Below are positions 1-5,987 of a stretch of DNA of 9,305 nucleotides, piece by piece (the first letter of the stretch is position 1; every line of letters starts with the position of its first letter). The translations under genes were made by a program, and so were the position numbers. The notes beneath the pieces were generated by a model. The model was not told the origin of the DNA and ran no database searches. It worked only from the letters and a program-made list of their open reading frames with translations. The DNA is from an uncultured Collinsella sp. (GTDB lineage: Bacteria; Actinomycetota; Coriobacteriia; Coriobacteriales; Coriobacteriaceae), in NCBI GenBank assembly GCA_902494625.1, contig CABUUB010000067.1:1-9305 (forward strand), in the 5' to 3' direction.

Positions 1-1831
1 CCTCGAGCCACGCCATCTCCAGCTCGTCCATGGCGGCGTGAGCCTCGTCGATCTTTGCCTGCTGCTCGCCCAGCGCCGTGTAGTTGGTGGGGTCGACCTG
101 GGCCATTGCTGCCTCGGCTTCCTCAACGCGGGCGCGCTGCGTCTCCATCTTGCGCTCGAGCGAGCTCACCTCGCGGCGGAGCTTCTGACGCTCGGCGTTG
201 GACAGGCCGTTGGGCTGACCGCTCGACTTGGGCTTTTCGGCCGCAGCTGCCGCGGCGCCGGTGTCGAACGTGCCGGTCTTGGCGCTCGGCGCACCCACGG
301 GCTCGCCCTCGGCCGCGGCGTTGCACAGGCGCAGGTACTGGTCCACGCCGCCGGGCATATGCGTCAGATGACCGTCAAGCAGTGCCCACTGCTGGTCGGT
401 CACGCGCTCCATCAAAAAGCGGTCGTGTGTCACTAGGATCAGCGTGCCGGGCCAGCCGTCCAGCAGGTCCTCGACAATCGCCAGCATGTCGGTATCCAGG
501 TCGTTGCCAGGCTCGTCCAGGATAAGCACGTTGGGCTCGTCCAGGATCGTCAGCAGCAGCGACAGGCGACGGCGCTGGCCGCCCGAAAGATCGCCGATGC
601 GGCTCCAGAGCTGCTGCGTCGTAAAGCCCAGACGCTCGCAGAGCTTCTCGGGCGAAGTCTCCTTGCCGTCAATGATGTAGTACTTCTTATAGTTGCTCAG
701 CACCTCGCGGATCGTGTCGCCCATGTAGGGTTCGAGCTCCTCGAGCTGCTGCGACAGCACGCCAAAGCGCACCGTCTGGCCGATCTTCACGCGACCGCGC
801 AGGGGCGCGATCTTGCCCTGGATCACGTCGAGCAGCGTGGACTTGCCGGCGCCGTTCTCGCCCAAAAGACCATAGCGGTCGCCCGCGCCGATAAGCCAGG
901 TCACGTCGGAGAGCACCTGCTTGGGCGCGCCGTCAGTATCCGCATAGCCGGCGTCCACGTCGACCACGTCGATAACCTGCTTGCCCAGGCGGCTCACGGC
1001 CAGGCGCTTGAGCTCCAGCTCGTCACGCACGGGCGGCACGTCGGCGATGAGCTCGCGGGCGGCCTCCACGCGAAACTTGGGCTTGGTGGAACGGGCTTGG
1101 GCGCCACGGCTCAGCCACGCGAGCTCCTTGCGCGCCATGTTGCGGCGGCGCTCCTCGGTGACGGCGGCCATGCGGTCGCGCTCCACGCGCTGCAGGATGT
1201 ATGCCGAGTAGCCGCCCTCAAAGGGATCGACCTGGCCGTCGTGGACCTCCCACATGCTGGTGCAGACCTCGTCCAAGAACCAGCGATCGTGCGTGACCAC
1301 GAGCATCGCGCCCTGGCCGCGCTGCCAGCGGGCCTTTAAGTGACGCGCGAGCCAGTTGATGGTGCGCATGTCCAGGTGGTTGGTGGGCTCGTCGAGCATG
1401 AGCACGTCGTAGTCGCCGATCAGCAGGCGCGCGAGGTCCACGCGACGGCGCTGGCCGCCCGAAAGCTCGCCCACCGTGCCCTCCCAGGGCACATCGCTAA
1501 TAAGGCCGGCCAGAATCTGGCGCGTACGCGGGCTCGAGGCCCACTCGTATTCGGGCGTGTCACCGACGACGGCATGATGCACGGTGTCGGTATCGACCAG
1601 GTTATCCTTTTGGCCGAGCAATCCAATCGTCGTGCCGCGGCGGTGCGTCACGCGGCCGTCGTCGGGCTCCAGCGTGCCGGCGAGCACGCTCAGCAGCGTC
1701 GACTTGCCATCGCCGTTTTTACCGACAATACCAATGCGGTCACCCTCGCCCACGCCGAGCGTCACGCTATCGAAAATATGCTTGGTGGGAAACTCTAGGC
1801 TGACGGAATCGCATCCCAAAAGAATCGCCAT
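1..1831 (-). CDS. ABC-F family ATPase, Uup-like (3' end outside window)
   Basis: Soluble twin-ATPase protein of the ABC-F group, whose members act on the ribosome rather than transporting solutes. The frame is open for 610 codons from ATG at 1831 to the window edge. Domain 1 has Walker A GKNGDGKST (37-45), signature LSGGQRRRV (123-131), Walker B with DEPTNHLD (147-154) and switch His181. The linker (about 215-290) contains RKELAWLSRGAQARSTKPK, typical of Uup-type proteins. Domain 2 has GENGAGKST (324-332), LSGGQRRRL (415-423), DEPGNDLD (439-446) and His469. No membrane segments are present. Residues 545-610 are charged and heptad-like, matching the C-terminal coiled coil of Uup (E. coli Uup is about 635 residues), so only a short tail is probably missing. 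AAGGAG at 1840-1845, 8 bases before the ATG, supports the start. The Thr-to-Gly change in the second DEPTN motif is odd but leaves catalytic Glu440 intact. Whether it is a housekeeping or antibiotic-protection factor cannot be told; the Uup-like linker favours housekeeping. Confidence 0.93.
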   Translation of the reverse strand, partial: MAILLGCDSVSLEFPTKHIFDSVTLGVGEGDRIGIVGKNGDGKSTLLSVLAGTLEPDDGRVTHRRGTTIGLLGQKDNLVDTDTVHHAVVGDTPEYEWASSPRTRQILAGLISDVPWEGTVGELSGGQRRRVDLARLLIGDYDVLMLDEPTNHLDMRTINWLARHLKARWQRGQGAMLVVTHDRWFLDEVCTSMWEVHDGQVDPFEGGYSAYILQRVERDRMAAVTEERRRNMARKELAWLSRGAQARSTKPKFRVEAARELIADVPPVRDELELKRLAVSRLGKQVIDVVDVDAGYADTDGAPKQVLSDVTWLIGAGDRYGLLGENGAGKSTLLDVIQGKIAPLRGRVKIGQTVRFGVLSQQLEELEPYMGDTIREVLSNYKKYYIIDGKETSPEKLCERLGFTTQQLWSRIGDLSGGQRRRLSLLLTILDEPNVLILDEPGNDLDTDMLAIVEDLLDGWPGTLILVTHDRFLMERVTDQQWALLDGHLTHMPGGVDQYLRLCNAAAEGEPVGAPSAKTGTFDTGAAAAAAEKPKSSGQPNGLSNAERQKLRREVSSLERKMETQRARVEEAEAAMAQVDPTNYTALGEQQAKIDEAHAAMDELEMAWLE

Positions 1832-1891
1832 ATGCCCTGCTCCTTCGTAGAAATTCAACGTTGTCCATGATAGCAGCGAGCCCCACCCCAA

Positions 1892-1926
1892 ACCACCACG
1901 AAGGCGCCTGTCCCCTTTGTGGTGGT
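1892..1926. repeat. Short intergenic hairpin, REP-like
   Basis: The arms ACCACCACGAAGG (1892-1904) and CCTTTGTGGTGGT (1914-1926) pair over 13 bp, with one G-T wobble and a 9-base loop. It lies between the ABC-F start and the pst terminator and has no T-tract on either side, so it is not a normal terminator. The core GGCGCCTGTCCCC resembles intergenic repeats I recall from several bacterial genomes, some linked to REP-associated tyrosine transposases. That link is from memory and unverified, and only one copy is in this window. Confidence 0.55.
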
Positions 1927-1943
1927 CGTTTCGGTCGCAGAGC

Positions 1944-1980
1944 AAAAAGGCGGGCCATCTCCCACAAGAGATGACCCGCC
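1944..1980 (-). terminator. Rho-independent terminator of the pst operon
   Basis: Arms 1949-1961 and 1968-1980 form a 13-bp GC-rich stem with a 6-base loop. Five A bases at 1944-1948 give a U5 tract on the minus-strand transcript. The single non-Watson-Crick position (1955/1974) is a G-U wobble in the minus-strand RNA but an A-C type mismatch on the plus strand. It begins about 57 bases after the pstB stop codon and separates the pst operon from the ABC-F gene. Confidence 0.9.
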
Positions 1981-2036
1981 TCTCCAATCAGTCCCGTGGC
2001 GACCGTGGCCACCGCGGGCCTCAAGCATGTCCCGGA

Positions 2037-2909
2037 CTAGGAGAACATGCCGGTGAGGTAATCATTCAGCCGCTTATCCTTGGGCCGTTGGAAAATCTCG
2101 TCAGTCTCGTCGTACTCGACCATATCGCCCATGTAGAAGAACGCCGTGCGGTTGGACACACGCGACGCCTGCTCCATGTTGTGCGTCACGATGACGATGG
2201 CGCGGTCGGCAACGATCGACGACATGAGGTCTTCGATCGCCAGCGTCGAGATGGGGTCGAGCGCCGAGCAGGGCTCGTCAAACAGGATCACGTCGGGGTT
2301 GAGCGCCAGCGTGCGCGCAATGCACAGACGCTGCTGCTGACCGCCCGAAAGCGCATAGGCGCTCTTGTCGAGCTTGTCCTTGACCTCGTCCCACAGTGCC
2401 GCGCCGCACAGGCTCTCCTCGACCATGCGGTCGAGCTCGTCGCGGTCGGTGATACCGTGGCGCTTGGGCGCAAACGTGATGTTGTCGCGAATGGACTTGC
2501 GGAACGGGTTGGGCTGCTGGAACACCATGCCAATGGAACGGCGCAGCTCGTAGGTGTTTTCGGTCCTGGTGTTCACGTTGCGCCCGCGATAGTTGATCTC
2601 GCCCTCCACGCGGCAGCCGCGAATCTCGCGATTCATGAGGTTGAGGCTACGCAAGAAGGTCGACTTACCGCAGCCCGAAGGCCCGATGAGCGCCGTGATC
2701 TCGCCCTTGTGGAAGTCGAGCGACGTATTGTGCAGTGCATGGTGGTCGCCATAGTACACGTTGACGTCCTTGGTGGAGAGCACGACCTCGTCGCTCACGG
2801 CCTTGCCGCTCACGCGCACGCGCTTCTCGCTCTCCCCCACGCTCGACAAGAAGTCCTGGGTGTCGGACGATGCCGCTTCGGTTGCGGGCGTTTCATTTAT
2901 CTCGCTCAT
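2037..2909 (-). CDS. pstB: Phosphate ABC transporter ATP-binding protein PstB
   Basis: ATPase subunit that powers phosphate import through PstC and PstA at the inner face of the membrane. The 290 residues carry Walker A GPSGCGKST (76-84), the PstB-typical Q-loop FQQPNPF (130-136), signature LSGGQQQRL (187-195), Walker B ending ILFDEPCSALD (208-218) and switch His243. The DEPCSALDP form is characteristic of PstB. The first 45 or so residues are an acidic, low-complexity extension ahead of the ABC core; most PstB proteins (about 250-260 residues) start closer to the core. The ATG overlaps the pstA stop as ATGA, which suggests translational coupling. An AAGGAAG stretch lies somewhat far upstream inside pstA. 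It is the last gene of the operon: a terminator follows and no phoU is present. Confidence 0.97.
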   Translation of the reverse strand: MSEINETPATEAASSDTQDFLSSVGESEKRVRVSGKAVSDEVVLSTKDVNVYYGDHHALHNTSLDFHKGEITALIGPSGCGKSTFLRSLNLMNREIRGCRVEGEINYRGRNVNTRTENTYELRRSIGMVFQQPNPFRKSIRDNITFAPKRHGITDRDELDRMVEESLCGAALWDEVKDKLDKSAYALSGGQQQRLCIARTLALNPDVILFDEPCSALDPISTLAIEDLMSSIVADRAIVIVTHNMEQASRVSNRTAFFYMGDMVEYDETDEIFQRPKDKRLNDYLTGMFS

Positions 2910-3832
2910 TCGGCCGTCATCTTCCTTGCCAGTTGCTTGCCCACAATGCGGGCGACTACGTTAAACAGCAGCACGCAGATCATCAGCAATGCCGCGGTGC
3001 CCCAGACGATCTGCTGGGCCTCGGGGCTGCCCTCGCCATAGATCTTGTAGATATGCACGGCGAGCGACTCGCCAGGGCGGAACACGTTCCAGGCGCAGGT
3101 AGGGCTCGACAGGTTAAAGCTCAAGAAGTTCAGGCGAACCGGCGAGCTCATGCCCGAGGTAAAGAGCAGCGCCGCGGCCTCGCCAAACACGCGGCCAGCC
3201 GAAAGCACGATGCCGGTCACGATAGCGGGCATGGCCTCGGGGATCAGGATGTGCAGCGTGGCCTCCCAGCGGGTGAGGCCCATAGCCAGACACGCATCGC
3301 GCTGGGCCTGCGGCACGTCCTCGAGCGCCTGCTGAATCACGCGCACCAGGATGGGGATGTTGAACATGGTGAGCGCGACGGCGCCGGAGATGATGGAGTA
3401 CTTCCAGCCCAGCTGCACCGAGAACACCAGAAAGCCGAACATGCCGACGACGATGGAAGGCAGCGAGGACAGCGTCTCGATGGCGGTGGAGGCGATGTCG
3501 CGGATAGGGCCGTTCGGCGCGTACTCAACCAGGAAGACCGCTCCGCCCAGGCTGATGGGCACCGAGATGACCAGAGTAATCAGCAGCAGGTAGAACGAGT
3601 CGAACAGCTGGTAGAGCACGCCGCCCTGGGTACCGTTAGCGCGCGCGGGCTGCGTGAGAAATCCCGGCTGGAACAGCGTCGAGACCCCCTCGAACAGGAT
3701 ATAGGCCACCATGGAGATGACGATGAGCATGACGATGGCAGCGATTGCCGTCAGCGCGCCCGTGGCAATGCGGTCCTGCTTTTGGACGCGCCCGAGCCTC
3801 GCCTCGTCGATATGGATGCGCGTGCTAGCCAC
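2906..3832 (-). CDS. pstA: Phosphate ABC transporter permease PstA
   Basis: One of the two membrane subunits that form the phosphate channel. The 308 residues hold about six hydrophobic segments (roughly 23-47, 79-103, 117-140, 146-166, 201-222 and 275-297). A long cytoplasmic loop with the ABC permease coupling pattern runs from DACLAMGLTRWEATLHILIP (179-198) towards GRVFGEAA (213-220), the part expected to contact PstB. The cysteine-containing loop before TM6 (about 226-270) is extracytoplasmic. The start codon is GTG, overlapping the last 8 bases of pstC (GTGGCTAG); AAGG lies just upstream, so initiation is probably coupled to pstC translation. The 3' end overlaps pstB by 4 bases. PstA rather than PstC is assigned from gene order and from motifs such as SLPSIVVGMFG (123-133). 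Confidence 0.95.
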   Translation of the reverse strand: MASTRIHIDEARLGRVQKQDRIATGALTAIAAIVMLIVISMVAYILFEGVSTLFQPGFLTQPARANGTQGGVLYQLFDSFYLLLITLVISVPISLGGAVFLVEYAPNGPIRDIASTAIETLSSLPSIVVGMFGFLVFSVQLGWKYSIISGAVALTMFNIPILVRVIQQALEDVPQAQRDACLAMGLTRWEATLHILIPEAMPAIVTGIVLSAGRVFGEAAALLFTSGMSSPVRLNFLSFNLSSPTCAWNVFRPGESLAVHIYKIYGEGSPEAQQIVWGTAALLMICVLLFNVVARIVGKQLARKMTAE

Positions 3833-4733
3833 GAGCCTTCGCCCCCTTGCGGCCTATAAGGTGGATGATCAGGATGAAGATGAGGCTCATGCCCATCAAC
3901 AGCAGACCGAGCGCCCACAGGACGTCGTCCTGGGCCGAGCCCTCGGCATAGACCGCCATAGACGTGGTGAGCGTGGTGGTGATGGTGGACGCCGGCGACA
4001 GCAGCGACGTCGGCATGGCCTCGATGCCGCCGATAACCATGCGCACGGCGAGCGTCTCGCCAAAGGCGCGGGTCATGCCAAGGATGACCGCGGTCATGAG
4101 CGACGGCATGGCGGACTTGAGCACCACGTGCCAGATGGTCTGCCAGCGGGTGTAGCCCAGCGCGAGCGAACCCTGACGGTAGCTGTCGGGCACGGCGCGC
4201 AGGCCATCGACCGAAAGCGCGGTCATCGTCGGCAGGATCATGACGGCCAGCACGATGGCGCCGGGCAAGATGCCCAGGCCCGTGCTTGCGTGGAAAACGC
4301 TCTTCATAAGGCCGACGACCACGTGAAAACCGATCAGACCAAAGACGACCGAGGGAATACCGGTCAAAAGCTCAATAAGCGGCTGAAAGACCTTGGAGCC
4401 AAATTTGGGTTGGATCTCGACCGCAAAGATGGCGGAGCCGATGGCGATGGGCAGCGCGATGAGCGTGGAGAGCACCATGACCGCAAACGAGGTGACGATC
4501 AGGGGCAGGGCGCCGGTGTAAGGCAGACCGTTTTCGGCTGTGTTGGCCAGGTCCCACTTGGTGCCGGTGAAGAATTCGACAACCGAAACGCCGTCCTTGA
4601 GAAAAGCCGAGAGGCCCTTTTGGGCGACCATGAAGATGAGCGCGGCAACGACAAGCGTCACGAGCGCTACGCACGCGCCCGTGACGCCCAGGCCTACGTT
4701 CTCAAGGTCGCGCTTTGGCAGCTGTTTTGCCAT
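3825..4733 (-). CDS. pstC: Phosphate ABC transporter permease PstC
   Basis: Second membrane subunit of the phosphate importer, pairing with PstA. The 302 residues show about six hydrophobic segments (roughly 15-37, 75-105, 120-144, 152-172, 209-232 and 271-293). The PstC-like stretch ELLTGIPSVVFGLIG (121-135) and the coupling loop QGSLALGYTRWQTIWHVVLK (187-206), followed by MTRAFGETLA (220-229), are clear. The segment after TM1, with EFFTGTKWDLA (53-63), is the usual short extracytoplasmic loop of PstC. GGAAAGG lies 6 bases before the ATG, in the 25-base gap after the pstS stop, so this subunit has its own ribosome binding site whereas pstA and pstB depend on overlaps. Confidence 0.96.
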   Translation of the reverse strand: MAKQLPKRDLENVGLGVTGACVALVTLVVAALIFMVAQKGLSAFLKDGVSVVEFFTGTKWDLANTAENGLPYTGALPLIVTSFAVMVLSTLIALPIAIGSAIFAVEIQPKFGSKVFQPLIELLTGIPSVVFGLIGFHVVVGLMKSVFHASTGLGILPGAIVLAVMILPTMTALSVDGLRAVPDSYRQGSLALGYTRWQTIWHVVLKSAMPSLMTAVILGMTRAFGETLAVRMVIGGIEAMPTSLLSPASTITTTLTTSMAVYAEGSAQDDVLWALGLLLMGMSLIFILIIHLIGRKGAKARG

Positions 4734-4758
4734 TGCAAACCTTTCCGGGGGCGATTGC

Positions 4759-5694
4759 TTATTTAGCAGAGACCTTGCCGTTGGCGTCCTTGACGACCTT
4801 CATGGCAGAGACGGGGATAAAGCCCTGCTCCTCGACGAGCTTGCCTTGGACGTCGTCGGAAAGCATGAACTCCAGGAAGGCCTTGGTAGCCTCGTCGGCG
4901 TCCTTGGAGCAGTACATGTGCTCGGTCGCCCAGATCTTGAAAGAGTCGTCGGTGACGTTCTTGCTCTTGGGCTCGACGCCCTCGACTTTGATGGCGTTGA
5001 ACTTGGAGTCATCGAAGTGCGAGAAGTCGAGGTAGGAGATGGCGTTGTCGGTGCTGCCCATCTGAGTCTGGACGTCGCCGGACTTGTCGAGCTCGGCGTC
5101 GCCCTTAAAGTCGACGGCCTCGTCACCAAAGACGGCGGCCTCGAAGGTGGCGCGGGTGCCGGAGCCGGCCTTGCGGTTGAGGACGACGATCTTTGCGTCG
5201 TCGCCGCCGACCTCCTTCCAGTTGGTGATCTGGCCGGAGAAGATGCCCTTGAGCTGCTCAAGGGACAGGTCGTCGACCGTCACGTTCTTGGAGACGACGG
5301 GGCCCATGCCCACGACGGCAACCTCGTGGTCGACGAGGTTCTTGACCTGGTCGGCCTCGAGCTTGGTCTCGGCGAAGACGTCGGAGTTGCCGATGGTGAC
5401 GGTGCCGGCGGCAACAGTGGTCAGGCCCTTGCCCGAACCGTTACCCGAGCCGGAGACGGAGACATCGGGGTTGGCGTCCATGAACTTCTCGGCAGCGGCC
5501 TCGACGAGAGCCTGGAACGAAGAGGCACCGTCGTAGGTCACCTCGCCGGAGACGGACTCGGCAGCAGCGGCGCTACCCTTGTCGGCGGCATCGGATGCGC
5601 CGGAGCCGCAACCAACGAGACCGAGACCGACGATGCCGGCAAGACCACCAGCGAGGCCGAGGAACTGACGACGAGAATAAGCCTGATCGAGCAT
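4759..5694 (-). CDS. pstS: Phosphate-binding lipoprotein PstS
   Basis: Extracytoplasmic phosphate-binding protein that delivers phosphate to PstC/PstA. From ATG at 5694 the protein has 311 residues. The N-terminus combines a twin-arginine motif SRRQFLG (7-13), a hydrophobic stretch (11-28) and a lipobox LVGC with Cys29, so it is predicted to be exported folded by Tat and then lipid-anchored. Residues 30-50 are an Ala/Ser linker. Ligand-site motifs of the family are visible: GASSF (56-60), SGNGSGKGL (83-91), SD (104-105) and RKAGSGTR (174-181). An upstream in-frame ATG would add 30 residues, but it would bury the twin-arginine signal and has no ribosome binding site; AAGGAAG at 5698-5704 fits the chosen start. 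It is first in the operon, which suggests phosphate control, but no certain Pho box was found. Confidence 0.96.
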   Translation of the reverse strand: MLDQAYSRRQFLGLAGGLAGIVGLGLVGCGSGASDAADKGSAAAAESVSGEVTYDGASSFQALVEAAAEKFMDANPDVSVSGSGNGSGKGLTTVAAGTVTIGNSDVFAETKLEADQVKNLVDHEVAVVGMGPVVSKNVTVDDLSLEQLKGIFSGQITNWKEVGGDDAKIVVLNRKAGSGTRATFEAAVFGDEAVDFKGDAELDKSGDVQTQMGSTDNAISYLDFSHFDDSKFNAIKVEGVEPKSKNVTDDSFKIWATEHMYCSKDADEATKAFLEFMLSDDVQGKLVEEQGFIPVSAMKVVKDANGKVSAK

Positions 5695-5697
5695 GAT

Positions 5698-5704
5698 CTT
5701 CCTT
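5698..5704 (-). promoter_or_regulatory. Ribosome binding site deciding the pstS start
   Basis: AAGGAAG on the minus strand, its AAGG core 6 bases before the ATG at 5694. It places the start at the codon that begins the Tat/lipoprotein signal rather than at the upstream in-frame starts. Confidence 0.8.
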
Positions 5705-5719
5705 TCATACATGCGACTC

Positions 5720-5778
5720 GCGGGCACCCTGCCCGCTTTGCTGTTTGGAAAGATACGGCCTCGATCGGGCAGCGCCCG
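5720..5778 (-). other. Two GC-rich hairpins in the pstS leader
   Basis: GCGGGCA (5720-5726) pairs with TGCCCGC (5730-5736) across a 3-base loop, and CGGGC (5766-5770) pairs with GCCCG (5774-5778) across another 3-base loop. Both would lie in the 5' untranslated region if transcription starts upstream of 5778. The first ends about 15 bases before the ribosome binding site. Neither has a U-tract on the minus strand, so they are not obvious terminators. A role in mRNA stability or leader control is only a guess. Confidence 0.4.
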
Positions 5779-5804
5779 CGCCAACTGCGGTTTCTTACGG
5801 TCAT

Positions 5805-5854
5805 TTGATAGACCCTTACCGCAAGCTCTGCCCAGCCTTTACAAACGGATAACA
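5805..5854 (-). promoter_or_regulatory. Possible pstS promoter with Pho-box-like direct repeat
   Basis: TTTACA (5838-5843) and ATAACA (5849-5854), read on the plus strand, form a direct repeat with an 11-base period, resembling the TTAACA-type half-sites bound by PhoP in Bacillus. On the minus strand a poor -10-like TATCAA (5810-5805) lies closer to pstS, without a recognisable -35, as often seen in activator-dependent promoters. Only two half-sites are visible, they lie on the opposite strand to pstS, and the Coriobacteriia box is unknown to me, so this is weak. Confidence 0.22.
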
Positions 5855-5887
5855 ATCCAGCGCCGAACATGGCGCACCTTTTACACC

Positions 5888-5966
5888 AATAAAAACAAAG
5901 TTGCGGTGAAATAGTTCCTGCTTGGCCATCAAATGGCCCATTCTAGGAACTATTCCACCGCAACTT
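5888..5966 (-). terminator. Hairpin terminator of the dipeptidase gene, formed by a repeat
   Basis: The 22-bp stem (5945-5966 with 5898-5919) is followed on the minus strand by a T-rich stretch, TTTGTTTTTATT (5899-5888). It begins 21 bases after the dipeptidase stop. The only imperfect pair is a G-U wobble in the minus-strand RNA. It should also insulate the pstS promoter from upstream transcription. Confidence 0.75.
5898..5966. repeat. Inverted repeat family, copy 1
   Basis: The arms 5898-5919 and 5945-5966 are complementary with one mismatch. The 25-base loop holds a nested hairpin, GGCCAT (5924-5929) with ATGGCC (5933-5938). The outer TTGCGGTGAAATAG and the closing CCACCGCAACTTAGA recur in copy 2 at 9174. 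The inner arm here is TTCCT/AGGAA, whereas copy 2 has GGGA/TCCC. No target duplication or transposase is visible. Confidence 0.8.
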
Positions 5967-5987
5967 AGATTGGGAAACCGCGAAACC

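Noticed and set aside
38..1850. Plus-strand frames over the ABC-F gene (for example 38-436, 55-525, 1340-1798)
   Set aside because: The minus strand is open for 610 codons with two complete ABC cassettes, so these are shadows.
1767..2024. Small minus-strand frame of 85 residues between the pst operon and the ABC-F gene
   Set aside because: It runs through the pst terminator and the hairpin repeat and overlaps the ABC-F start in another frame; no ribosome binding site or family resemblance.
5720..5736. Hairpin as a terminator on the plus strand (followed by TTTG)
   Set aside because: No plus-strand gene leads into it, and the T run is too short.
5695..5784. N-terminal extension of PstS by 30 residues
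   Set aside because: It would place Arg/Pro-rich residues ahead of a complete Tat-lipoprotein signal and has no ribosome binding site; AAGGAAG fits the shorter start.
1917..5808. Long plus-strand frames over the pst operon (for example 1917-3041, 2870-3859, 3711-4766, 4540-5808)
   Set aside because: They are antisense to well-supported pst genes, have His/Asp/Arg-rich compositions typical of reversed GC-rich codons, and match no family I recognise.
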